Assembly (NCBI GenBank): GCA_026874595.1
Contig: CM049319.1
Coordinates: 18,457,101-18,521,100 of the forward strand
Origin: Sipunculus nudus
Lineage: Eukaryota > Annelida > Sipuncula > Golfingiida > Sipunculidae
Reading direction: 5' to 3'
Length of the DNA stretch: 64,000 nucleotides
The position numbers and the translations under genes are program-made. This document shows, one piece after another, positions 24,775-38,700 of the stretch; within the stretch, counting starts at the first letter, position 1; the number at the start of each line of letters is the position of its first letter. The notes under the pieces were generated by a model. The model saw only the letters and a program-made list of their open reading frames with translations. It was not told where the DNA came from and ran no database searches.

Positions 24775-27700
24775 ATTAGTCAATTGATAATCAGCTGAAC
24801 ATGCATGCGAATCATGAAACCCTCTCCCTTTTCACAACCCAGAAAATTTACACTCGCCCCCTGGTGGAAACCAATGGGCAGATTGCTTCAAGCCTGTTAA
24901 CTTGCAGGCCTTGAGCTAGTGAGACCCATAACATCCCAAGTACTGTCTAATTTTGTAATTACCAATCATAACCACATTACTGCAGCTGATTATTGAACAC
25001 AAAGAATATGTGATATCAGATTTGGTGTTATTGGAAGAAAATTATTATAAGGTTCAGTGTGCTGGTTGAATTATTTCATTATCTATTCACAAACATGCTA
25101 ACAATGGCAGTTTTGTTCTGTAAACCATGTTTATTCACTATAGTTGACATATTGAATGAGACTGATTATTGTGGTAACACAGTAACATGAAAATTAATTA
25201 TTTAACTGCTTATTCTTTTGTACTTCCTTTGTTTCTGTAATTGTTGATTAGAAGAAAACTGTTTGAACTGTTTCAATATTTCCTCACTCAATGTGATTCC
25301 CAGGATATCTTATGATTTAAAAGTGTTATCACTGAAAATTGTTGGAAATTGCAACAAGGTCAAATAAGCTGAAATAAAATATTTGAGACCCCATAACATT
25401 TGAATGATTGCATGTTTTTTCCTCAAATTTGATACACAAATTGTTTTAGCAAAGTTTTCGAGTAAGTTTGAAATTAAATTAGTTAAGAAAGAAATGACCA
25501 ATAATCAATATAATCAATAAATTGGCACATCACTAATTAATCACCAAATTTCTCATTATTAAGACAATTGTATTCAACCATCAAACAGAAAGCCACTTGA
25601 AGAACAGTAGGCTCACAGCATATCACAAGGTACCGGTATGAGAGAAAATATACTATCTGGTAGACACATCCTGTAAGAAATCTTATTACCGGTATGAGAG
25701 AAAATATACTATCTGGTAGACACATCCTGTAAGAAATCTTATTACCGGTATGAGAGAAAATATACTATCTGGTAGACACATCCTGTAAGAAATCTTATTA
25801 CCGGTATGAGAGAAAATATACTATCTGGTAGACACATCCTGTAAGAAATCTTATTACCGGTATGAGAGAAAATATACTATCTGGTAGACACATCCTGTAA
25901 GAAATCTTATTACCGGTATGAGAGAAAATATACTATCTGGTAGACACATCCTGTAAGAAATCTTATTACCGGTATGAGAGAAAATATACTATCTGGTAGA
26001 CACATCCTGTAAGAAATCTTATTACCGGTATGAGAGAAAATATACTATCTGGTAGACACATCCTGTAAGAAATCTTATTACCGGTATGAGAGAAAATATA
26101 CTATCTGGTAGACACATCCTGTAAGAAATCTTATTACCGGTATGAGAGAAAATATACTATCTGGTAGACACATCCTGTAAGAAATCTTATTACCGGTATG
26201 AGAGAAAATATACTATCTGGTAGACACATCCTGTAAGAAATCTTATTACCGGTATGAGAGAAAATATACTATCTGGTAGACACATCCTGTAAGAAATCTT
26301 ATTACCGGTATGAGAGAAAATATACTATCTGGTAGACACATCCTGTAAGAAATCTTATTACCGGTATGAGAGAAAATATACTATCTGGTAGACACATCCT
26401 GTAAGAAATCTTATTACCGGTATGAGAGAAAATATACTATCTGGTAGACACATCCTGTAAGAAATCTTATTACCGGTATGAGAGAAAATATACTATCTGG
26501 TAGACACATCCTGTAAGAAATCTTATTACCGGTATGAGAGAAAATATACTATCTGGTAGACACATCCTGTAAGAAATCTTATTACCGGTATGAGAGAAAA
26601 TATACTATCTGGTAGACACATCCTGTAAGAAATCTTATTACCGGTATGAGAGAAAATATACTATCTGGTAGACACATCCTGTAAGAAATCTTATTACCGG
26701 TATGAGAGAAAATATACTATCTGGTAGACACATCCTGTAAGAAATCTTATTACCGGTATGAGAGAAAATATACTATCTGGTAGACACATCCTGTAAGAAA
26801 TCTTATTACCGGTATGAGAGAAAATATACTATCTGGTAGACACATCCTGTAAGAAATCTTATTACCGGTATGAGAGAAAATATACTATCTGGTAGACACA
26901 TCCTGTAAGAAATCTTATTACCGGTATGAGAGAAAATATACTATCTGGTAGACACATCCTGTAAGAAATCTTATTACCGGTATGAGAGAAAATATACTAT
27001 CTGGTAGACACATCCTGTAAGAAATCTTATTACCGGTATGAGAGAAAATATACTATCTGGTAGACACATCCTGTAAGAAATCTTATTACCGGTATGAGAG
27101 AAAATATACTATCTGGTAGACACATCCTGTAAGAAATCTTATTACCGGTATGAGAGAAAATATACTATCTGGTAGACACATCCTGTAAGAAATCTTATTA
27201 CCGGTATGAGAGAAATATACTATCTGGTAGACACATCCTGTAAGAAATCTTATTTCCGGTATGAGAGAAAATATACTATCTGGTAGACACATCCTGTAAG
27301 AAATCTTATTACCGGTATGAGAGAAAATATACTATCTGGTAGACACATCCTGTAAGAAATCTTATTACCGGTATGAGAGAAAATATACTATCTGGTAGAC
27401 ACATCCTGTAAGAAATCTTATTACCGGTATGAGAGAAAATATACTATCTGGTAGACACATCCTGTAAGAAATCTTATTACCGGTATGAGAGAAAATATAC
27501 TATCTGGTAGACACATCCTGTAAGAAATCTTATTAACCAATCAACAGGAAAGTTGCAACAGTTTGGAGATAAATTTTATATGAGGAAGCTTTATTATCTG
27601 TCTGTGAACAACAACAACAATAAAACACCACAAAGCTTGGGCGTATTACTATGAGCATTATTACTAATGTTCATGTAACTAAGAATGACTCCTAATTAAT

Positions 27701-30700
27701 AAATTTTCTTCAATCTAGTTTCATTAGTTTGATTAAATCATTAATTATTATTTTATTATCTTTATAAATGTCACAAATCATTGGGAAATGATTCCATGCA
27801 ACCAAGTAAAGGAGAAACTGTAGCTCATGCAGATCCTTAAATTAATCTTAGAGAAGGTCCATCCTACAACAAGGCATATTCCCAGAAAGTCTGATCTTGT
27901 GTTGATACAGCTAAGATATCCTGTTCGACACTACATGTAATTGTATCTGCCAAAACAAAGTTTTGCTGATACTATGTTTTTATGCCGGTTCTGCTGCAGT
28001 GTACTTTTCTGGAGAACTCCTCTGAGACCCTTGGACTGATCTTTCAGAAACCCGGCATAGTTGCTACCTCACCTATATGGTTTTGCGTAACAAAGACAGG
28101 TGGCGCCACCTGCAATCCTTTGTGTGCAGTTCAAATCTAGATGTCTTTTAGATAACAGCCGGTATTTCAGGAGTGGTTCTATGTATTGAGCTGAATTTTT
28201 TGCATGTCCATAGATCTTAGATCTCTCCATCTTGCAATGGCACCACCTACGGTACAATACCTTTTGCGTAGCGTCCATCTTGCATTTGCCATCTGTTCAT
28301 CTTAGTGGTTGGTCAGTGTATTTGGTTGAAATTGTGCATGTCCATAGATCCTCGACACCTTCATCTTGTAAACAAGACTGGTGGTGCCATCTGCAATCGT
28401 TTTTGCGTGGCGTCCATACCTGCATTTGGTTTGGGTGAAAACTGCTCATACTGTGGTTGCCTTCATATTGGCGGGACTGAATTTTCCCGGTTTTCTTATT
28501 AGCTCAGCTGACTGAAAGTCATCTGAGCTATAGCGATCACTCTTTGTCCGTCGTCTGTCTGTCTGTCCGTTAACCGGGCACAAATCGTAACCGCTGGACC
28601 TAGAACCTTGTAACTTGGCATTCTGAGAGGTCCATGAAAAATCTCCTTGGAAACCAGAAATTAGGTCTCTGTTACCCATATCCTACTATTAAATATTCAT
28701 TTCAAGACCCACTGGATGTAATATAGCTTGGCACACATCCAGTTCAAATAAATCTGATAGGGGTCACTTATTGTAACACAGGTGAAACACTGAGGAAAAC
28801 GTACACGTATGTAATTTTTTCACTTCTTAAATATTGTTAAATATTACTGCCGGTCGTCATTGACACTTTCCAGTCATGTGCTGGGCAGCAGGAAAAAAGT
28901 GCAAAAGGTCACAGTTTTCGCATCAAAGCGAAACGATACTATTGTACTTGAGCCCCGTTATTCTCAATGAATCACTTTAAGTAAATTTGATACATCAGGC
29001 TCGATGGACACGTGAATAATGCGAATTAGAAGCCACTGCAAATAAGAAGGCAACCACAGTATCTCAGGAGTGGTTCAAGGTATTGGTCTAAAATTTTGCA
29101 TGTCCATCCATCTTGGAAAGTTTTCTCATAAACCAGAAAGGTGGTGTCACTTACCTTCCCATTTTTCATAGAATTAATTAATGCCCTTTTTCTGATTTGC
29201 CATATTGGCCAGAAATTGTGCATATCCATAGATCGTGGACATTGATAAATCAGCGAGTAGTTGATTGTACAAAAATATTTAATTCTAAAATGTATAAGGC
29301 ACTACTCTGACTTATAATCACTACCGATAAAATCCAAACATGAAAAGTCTTGTGTATATACACAGGTATGCAATTTCTTGGAGGTTATTCATATTTTGCC
29401 TTGTCTACTCACTATTTCCCCTTACCATTCAATCCTTCCCTCCCTTCAACTGTACCCCACTGATTCGGCAAATACACGTCGCTTGTCGCTTACCCGTATT
29501 CTAGTTTACTTAAAGGGACAGTAAATAAACATTTGCAATAGTATATATATATTATCCAACATGTTAAGTTCTTTTGACTGCATACAAAGCATTCCCAGTG
29601 AACCATCCCAGCACACGGACTTAATTATGTTCTACAATTCACCTGTATTATATGTTGTTATGGTTCTGTGTGTGAGTAAACATACTCTATGTGTGAATGT
29701 CTACCATAACAAGAGTTCATATCTGGCACATGGTAACAACTCCCAAGCAAGTGGGAGGATCATGAAGAATGAAACGCAGAACAAATTATGATCGTAAGCC
29801 TGAAAAAATCTTGTTTTGTGAAGATGCACAGTGCAGTCACTAGGTGGCGTGTATGCTATGTTTATGATTGCACCCAGTGTAAGCCCTTTTCCACATGTAT
29901 ACAGGAGAAAGCAAATGGGTTTAAACGATATATTAGCAGATACCATGATATTTAAGGAGAAAACACTATATATTTTTCTTGTATTTTTAACATACCGTAC
30001 TAATATGTGATTAGGCCCCTTGACCATTGATATGTGAAGGTGTCGTGACTTGCCACAAACCACTGAAAATGGATGGTTATTTGAACATTAACAATGTTCA
30101 TGTATCTAAAGCTCAGTATGCAGGAAGTGAAACTGGAGGGGGCCTATTATTGTATTGTCAATCTAACCCACTTAGGTCAATACATCAGTTTAAAGTAAAT
30201 ACAACTGTTTATCAGTCAGCCTCATCTTCCATTTAATGGGTGAGTAATTAGATATTCAGTCATTCCTGTGTATTGCAAATACATTAATTGAAGTCATGCA
30301 TTTTTTTCCCTCATGATTTCTAATGTTAAAAGTTTCTTGTATATTTCTGGTGATTATCTTAAATTATAGAACAAAATCTTTTCCAGGGTCATATGTTTTT
30401 CCTGTTGATTTCAGTAGCTTGTGTATGCTGATTTTGCATGAATTCTTAACTAACCCAGTTTTAACATTAGAGGATTCATTATGGCATTTTCTGGTATTAT
30501 ATGTTTATAAAATATATTGCGTTTACACAGATTTACGAATAAATTTATCAGCATCTGATGTTACAGAAATTACGAGGTTACTATTGTTATAACAGTTACA
30601 TTGATAATCAGTTGCTTAATTCATTATTTTTATCTATGAAGAGGAATATGTGGTCCTCAATTTAAATATAAAATTACCGAGCTCTGTTAAACCTTATCTT

Positions 30701-33700
30701 CCTTTAGCAGTTGTAGCATTAGCCCTGCCAGGGCGTTAGTATTTTTGTTTGCTACTAAAATGTTACAAGACTGTGAGATAACATATCTTTTCTCTGTCAA
30801 AGGCAACAATTAAGTCTTAATCTTTCATTGACTGGGCATGTTTATTGTAACACCCACTGCCTTGTTGCTTTATATTTGTATTTCCTCAATATGGGTTTGA
30901 CTGTGATTATTATCACAGGTAAATATAAAGTATAGGTATTGGTAATTTTTGGTTAGACTTGTATGTGTCCACTCTTGTGATTTATATTTTAATATTATCT
31001 TGAAACTGAAGAATGTAAGGTGTCATTTAAAGTACCAGATAGACCTATCCCATGGCTCACAGAAGTTATACATTGAAACTGAAAATGATGATTGAAGTGT
31101 TGCAAGCTCACCCTGTTACATGTTTCAGGTGAGAGAGAAAGTTAGTGAAGCATACTCTGTTCTCAGGCGACCACGGAAGCCAGATGTTGTGACCTCACCA
31201 GCAAAAGAAACAAAAGAAGAAGGTTAGTAAAGACTGCAGTGAACTAGACATGATTAGGACTGTACAAACCCTCATTTGGGCTCTGCTATGGGCAAATTGC
31301 GAAATGGGTGCCTGGTAGCAGACATGGGGTAATAGTAATAAGTAATAGTAATAGTAATAGACTATTACAGCTTTTTCCATGTAATAGTAATAGTAATAGT
31401 AATAGACTCAAAAATTTGAGCTGTAATAGTAATAGTAATAGAAACAGAAGGCAAAGTAATAGAGTAATACATATTACTTTCTATTACTTCCTGTGAGCCC
31501 CTTGATCATGAAGCATATCAGCAAATAATGCTGAACAGACTCAGTTCTTGTCCAGTGATTGCCCATGATGTGCCTATTGTTGAGGCAAGCATGGGCCAGC
31601 TGCCACATTGCTGGTGACCACAGGTGCTAATTACATATGAGCAGTAGACAGAGCAGGTCTCTGCCATATAAGTTACCTGGCACAATCTGATCTCTGATTA
31701 CTGAACCATGGATAAACAGAGGCATGTTTGATGTTTAGAGACAGATAAATAGTGTATTATTATTGTGACATGTACCTCCATCAATCCATGTGAATATTCT
31801 GAAATTACAAAGATTTGTTTTCACCAGCTAGATTGCATTTAAATAATACACACTGCAATAACACACATTCAAATAAATATAATATCAAACCAGATACAGT
31901 GCAGACCAAAAATGTTCATGATAAGCTTATCGTGTTTTCACTACCCATAAATTTTTTAAGCCTACAATGCTATTAACTTATACCAGGACTACAATCACTT
32001 GGATAAAGTCATACTACAGGCACATCTATTATATAGTTAATTTATATAGCCTGCATATTCTTTTAAAACTATTCTTTTAATATTTGTCTGTTATTTCATT
32101 GTACCAATTTTGCAGACCTTCATTCAGTATCTAAAATCATGTTAATTTTTATTTTGAGATTTAAATAAACCATTTTTTCATGATATTTATTTGATTATAT
32201 AATATGAGGATATTAGTAACTTAATATTTTATTATTTAATAACTGAAATTTTGATATCAAATAATTAGGTCCTGTTATGTAAAATATTTAAAGTACAAGA
32301 TTGTTTAATACCAAATTTATTATGAAAGTGATTTAAATAATATTTTATTTGTTTTTTTAAATTGATTTTAAAGTTTTATTATCTCTCCATATTCCTAAAT
32401 TATCTTTTGCTGGTTTTTCTGCAGTGAAGAAGGGCATGCCTGAAAAATAAAGGCCATGCATGCTACCAATATTGTAAAGTTAACTACCTGTCTGATCACT
32501 CTCAAGATGTACTATGCGATAGAATAAAACATGGCATCACATCCAAGTGAACACATACACCTGAGAAGATGGGGTACTTTTGTCTCCAGTTTGGTTCTGT
32601 CCAGAATCTCGAAGTAAACAGAATTTTTATTGGATATATTAAAAAGGATTGGGAAACAGGGCACCGCAGTACACAAATTCCTCTCCTGATACATACATAA
32701 AGGATTGATTTGTCAGCTTTGATACTAAATAAAAATATGGAATAATTATAAATTATTCCTCTGGAGACAATTTTAAGTTACACTGAAAATCTTTATTTAT
32801 TAATTACAAGAAAGAAGATTAAATCTAGACGGAAGTATGCAATATTATAAAATAAATTTAAATGAAATATATATGAAGAAAAAATGTACAAGTATGCATA
32901 TAATTATAAATCAATATTTTACATATGCCAGGGCCTATTCAATTGGTTGCTTTCAAAATACATGTATTCAAGAGTTCATACAATTATCTTATCATTTCTA
33001 CTTGAAACGCCCCAATAATTATCATTGAGGTTTCAAAATAAAAAAGAACAGAATTAAAGAAGCTGAAATAATTAAGATCTCCAGTATCATCAGGCTTTCT
33101 GTAAATGACAGACACAGTATAGGAAAATTGTGTAGGTAACTGGATGATATAGGCCCTTGTAATATTATTTAAACATATATTGTGATTGTAGTGCTAGTTT
33201 ATAGCACTCTTGGCTGCACAAGGTCTAGAATCCTGCCATCAGTTTAAGTAATAGTAATAGTAATAGTAATAGTAATAGATACCCCAGTAATAGTAATAGT
33301 AATAGTAATAGAGGATAAAATGTAGTAATAGTAATAGTAATAGTATTAACAGAAATTGAAAGTAATAGTAATAGTAATAGTAATAGAACACCTGTAATAG
33401 ACCCCATGTCTGCCTGGTAGCCATGTTGGATTTCTGCCATATCCTGCATTGTATTGTGCTTATCCTCTCATAGGCACCAATCTATAGAAAAAAAAATTCC
33501 TGCAAATGCTCAGATGATTCAGATGATCATGTGAATGAAAGGAATTCCACATGGCTGTATGGCAGCCATGTTGGATCTAATAAATCTGGAATATTTTACT
33601 GGTAACACACATCCTAGCCTAAGTTCTGATCTAAAAAACAATATTGGGGCAGTTGCTTAAATGGTATGGAAGACTTAGCATGCAAAAGCAATTCCAAGAG

Positions 33701-35700
33701 GGCAGTATGATGGCCATATTGGATTTTTGACAATTCCAAAATTTGTTAGTGCACATCCTCTCATATGAACAAAAGGTTTGGGAGACCATTTGTGCAAAAA
33801 AAGGCACAATGGATTAACAAATCTATTGAAAAGTGTATTACTATATGTCAGGTCTATCAGCAGAGCCTTGAATTCACCTTGACATAGTCCTGTGTTTATA
33901 CCTTATATTATCAGTAAATTGATTTGTATGCATAGTCCTGTCCTATTGATCTCTTGTTTGATTTTCGTACTTACGTGTTTGGTATCAAGGTTGGCATAAA
34001 CTGTCAACCAAGTGATAAATCAATACATCATATATTAATGATAAAGGGTAGTATTACATTACTGGCAAAATATGTTGACCTGTGATCTTTTGATAAAGAT
34101 AAAGAGATACAGTTCTCAAACAAATATTGACTCCTTTCAGAGGAGATAGTAGATTAGCAAATTACTCTAAAATATTATTATTATTATTTTAACATTGGTC
34201 ACTGGTTGTTCATTTTCATAAATTCATTTTAATTAAAATTTGTGCAAGTCCTTCACTGATTGATGAATATGTCTTATATTCAGGAAAAACTTGAACCTTT
34301 CATTTCATATTTCAATACATTAAATTTTTAAGCCCAAGGCTTTCTTCACCAAATTTTACAGACATACTCATCACATCAATGACATGTGATTATACCCTTT
34401 AGATGGTGCCACCTCACTTAACTACTTTCTGTGATTCGGAATGGTCTTTTCCACTTTCCTCCTGGAATTAAATGATACCATATTGAATGGAATTAATTTC
34501 AAACTAATGTTTCCACAGGATATTGAACTTTGCTGATTGCACGTTTCTTATTTGACTTGATTGCATATACAGTGCAAAGTTTTTTATCTTTCATCTCATA
34601 AACCATTGCACAAATCCAGATTTTTCAGACTTATTCATCACATGACTAACATGTCATTATCACCTGCAGGTGGGGGCCATCTCTGTTTAATGATTTTCTG
34701 TGATCCGGAATGGTCTTTTCTCTTTACCTTTTGACAAGTCAGTAGATAAGAACACATTAGCCTTCAAATCGTACACCAGGATTTCTTTGAGCAAGGGGAA
34801 TAAATTAACACTAGGTATATAACATGAATGGAAGCATTTTCAAAATGTTCTTTTCACAAGACTTGTATTTTGCTGATCGTGAAGTACTATAGTTTCATGT
34901 CTTTGTATATAATGTGAAAAATCTAGAGCTGCATGCTATTTTTTCTCCAGAAACTGCCGCTCAATCATTACCAAATTTGGCAGATATGTTTGATCATGAT
35001 ATGAATTTTTACCTGCAGGTAGGGCCATCTGTGATCGCTTGCTCTGTGTGAAGTGAAATGGCTTCTTCATGCAATTACAAGTGTTACCATTTACAAAATT
35101 ATATGATTTTAGGTGTTTGCTACTTAATGTAAAATTTATACATTCAGTACATGGCAACAGCAAGACATATATCTTGGCCATAACAATGAGAGCCACCTAT
35201 TTTAGATAACAGATGAGGTGGAATTTCACCTATTGTTTTCTTTTGTTACCCATTATCATGCACAATATTTGTTTCAATGTAAGATCTGACCCTTGGGTCT
35301 CTTGTTCAAATTTGTGTCATTTTCAAATTACCGGTACATGCTCCAAAGCTCCCCGTTGAAAAAGGGTCATCTGGATAACAGACAAGCTAATCATGCATTT
35401 TCTTCTATAGATCCAGTTCGTATTTTGCATTTAAGAGGAGTTCTGGGATATAAGGGCTTTACTGATGTTAAATCCCCAGTTAAACACATGGCAGGGGACT
35501 TTTTGTGCCACTGGGCCCTTGTTTTGAACATAAGATTGGTTTCCATTCTGGCAAGTGTATAGATATAATCTCGCAGAACTGTCTCTCTCCCTCTCTTTTC
35601 CTCTTTCTCACATATACATATATATGTGTGTGTGTCAATTAATGATTGATGCATGTGGTGATAAAGCAGATTTATTAATATATATTATTTTTGTATTCAC

Positions 35701-35747
<47 letters not shown>

Positions 35748-38700
35748 GGATCAGGGAGTCCAGTTTGGATTTAGATAATCTAAAACAAAGTAGAAATTGT
35801 TCTCGGAAAGTAAATCCCCCTTTTTTTCAGAAAAATAAAAATTGAATATTGTTGAGAAATTTTGCATTAAATCAGGGTTTTGTTTATGATTTTTATTTAA
35901 TAGGCCTTAAAAGGCCCATGACACTTAAAATGGTGGGCTTTTTTCTTGCATTAGTGTGTTCTGCTGGATACTCAAAAAGACCAAAGCTAAACCAAATATT
36001 ATCACAATATAATCACAATATTTTTCTAGCATCTTGTTCAAATAAACTATTATAAAAATGAAGAAATGTAAGAGTTATCAAAGTAATTTGCTTCTGAACT
36101 TGAGAACCACATGAATTTATATTCCTTTGCAGGGATTTAGTGGGCCTTTTAGGCCCATCTGGCTACAGTTCAGTGGGCCTTTCAGAAAGAATGAGGGCTT
36201 AGGCCCAAGGGCCCGCCCATAAATGGAAACCTGTAAATGACTAAGTGTTTTATGACACCTTATTGTATGAAAATTGTACCTTCCTGCTTGAAAATTGTAT
36301 ATCGCTATTCAGTATTGGGTCAGATGCTTACAGGTATTTACCATTACAAGGTGTTTATATATAGAGTTCATATTAATGGATTGACAGGAGTCCATATGTG
36401 TTACAAGTGTTATATACTTGTATGTGTCAAATCACATTCGTTCCCCTTCATGTGGTTCACAGGTTTATGAATCAGTGCATTTAATTACTTCCTCATGTTA
36501 GCACCCCTTGCGTGGCCTTGTTCTGCACAGGCTGCACACCATGGTCTTTAAAACTGTTTTGGGAAAATACAATTATTGCTGTTTCATGCTATAACTTTGT
36601 CGCAGCTGAAAATTTTCTGATTGAGGAATAAAACAATATTTGGACATTTAACATCTGACAAGAAGGATTTATATATATATTGCGTATATGATGAACATTA
36701 AAACTTTGTCCATTTTCCATGATACCTTTCTTGGAATGTACTGAGGAAAGAGCAGCAGTTAGCAACAATGGGTAATGGATAAACATTATTTATTTTTCAT
36801 GGATTGTAAAAATAGTTGTCATAGCTAATCATAGCTCTCACCATGGCTCAGGTGGTTATGTTCAAGGTCTAGAGATGGAGAAAACTAGAGAACCCAGAGA
36901 AAACCACCGGCCTTGGCTGGCATTACAAACCATTCTCATTGCCACATCAGGGATGGAACCCAGGCCTCAGAGGACAGAACTTGAGCCCCTTTCACACATT
37001 CACGGATAGCAACACGGATCATCCGGGGCTATGATCTGTGATATTCAGGGGAGGGCAGCGCGATTTCGTTAATGCGTCTTTCACACATTCACAGATAGCA
37101 ACACGGATCATCCCGGAGCATGGTTTGAAGATGCCGGTCTCAATATGTAGCTTCTGGTGGCTACACAGAGACTCCCGGATGTATGCGGTGGCTACATGGA
37201 GGTGCATGGTGCCAACACGGAGTGCTATAGACTATTTTTAATCCGGGCACTCCGGGACGAAAATTTGCACAGGTTTAATTTTTGCTCTGAACACGTTGGT
37301 GCACCAAGGATCACCCTGGATGCCTACACGGTGATGCCAGAGTTAACATGAATGATGCTGGAGTTAACAGGGGAGGATCCAGGAACCATGATCCGGGATG
37401 ACCTGTGATGCTATCCATGAATGTGTGAAAGGGGCTTAAGCAATTTGCCCCTTACTGTCCAGGCCCAAGTGTCAACAATACCAATGATTTGTTGCTCTTT
37501 CACCAAAAAATATATCTTCAAAAATATTGGCAGCAGTTCCATAGAACCATTATTTTTGTGCAGCCTTATCATTATTATCTGATATGGTATTAGGTTTGCC
37601 ATAGGTCAACATTTGTTCATGTCTTGTGTCTACAGATGACAGTGACAGTCAAGTAGATCTGGAGGAACACAAGGAGCGAATGAAACACCTGGCATCTCTG
37701 AAAGAAAAACATGTGAGTCCTATCTACAAACTTAATTGCTTTCTTTTATCTTATTTTGGTGAAAACATGGTACAAATGTGTCGAGTAAATGATAAAACTC
37801 CTTTTGAAAGTAAGGGAAAAGTTTTTTTCAAACCAAACTGCAACATAACCTTCACTGTAAGTTTTATGTCAACCATCTTGCCTGAAAGATTTATTACTTA
37901 AAATTTGAAAAAATATATATTTTTTTTCATTATAAATAGCAAATACTGGTATTTGAATTCAGTAGTTTTATCTTATTTGTTAATGCTCATATTGATAGAA
38001 ATGCTCATTTTGATAGTTTGTGATATTTGTGATTGCGTAAAATTGATGCCTTGTACTGAACACAACACCATGATGACTACTCAAGCAGGAACAAGAAAGA
38101 ACATTAAGTATGGTTAATGTTATTTGTACCACAATGTATATTACAATGGAACAATATTTCTGTATCTAATGTCTGCATCAGTAATGATAACAGTTTCCTA
38201 TTAAGTAGTAAGAATACAGCAGCCCTCTTATTATTATTTGTTTTCAATAAATTTGGTGACAGTGGACCTTTTAAATGCTGAATATTAAGCACCAGCTTTG
38301 CAGAAAATGGTTGTTCCTATGTTCTGAATAAAGTTTATGATGGCAGCTATTTATCTTTTATTACTTACAACAGCCTTAGCCACACAAGTTATTATTATAA
38401 TATACTTAAACCATTGTAGTAATCATGATGATGATGATGATGATGATGATGAAAAAAATGCTGAATATCTGCATTTGTCATGATGGCAGTATTGATGATT
38501 ATTTTTATGATATGAAAGCTGAAATACATGATTGTACACTAACTGCTTCATTGCAGTACGCTAACAACAACAGTTATAGAAACATTTGTTATTATTGCTA
38601 TAATAATTATGATAAAAATGCTGATGATGATAATGAAACATTTATATCAAATTTGTACTATGCAGTTTTATTACAATTTGGTGATTATTATTACCATCAT

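Larger units (their letters stand above)
27941..29504 (+). mobile_element. T2 Helentron-like element, copy 2, hosting a MITE
   Basis: 5' end TTGTATCTGCCAAAAC..GTTTTGCTGATA, left flank A. 3' end GGCAAATA, hairpin GTCGCTTGTCGCTTAC region and TATTCTAG ending 29504 before TTTACT. The core keeps CAGGTGGCGCCACCTG near 28097. A second element (28451-29059) interrupts it. Confidence 0.65.

Noticed and set aside
25537-27292. Repetitive minus-strand peptides over the satellite (CLPDSIFSLIP..)
   Set aside because: The 56-bp period is not a multiple of three and the frames are simply what the satellite happens to encode; no gene structure.
25632-27534. CRISPR array
   Set aside because: Units are contiguous with no variable spacers, and the genome is an animal's.
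29701-30063. 120-codon minus-strand open frame
   Set aside because: No recognised motif and composition like random AT-rich intron sequence; no splice signals supporting it.
33225-33449. Leu/Tyr-run peptides on the minus strand
   Set aside because: Translation of the TAATAG microsatellite array.
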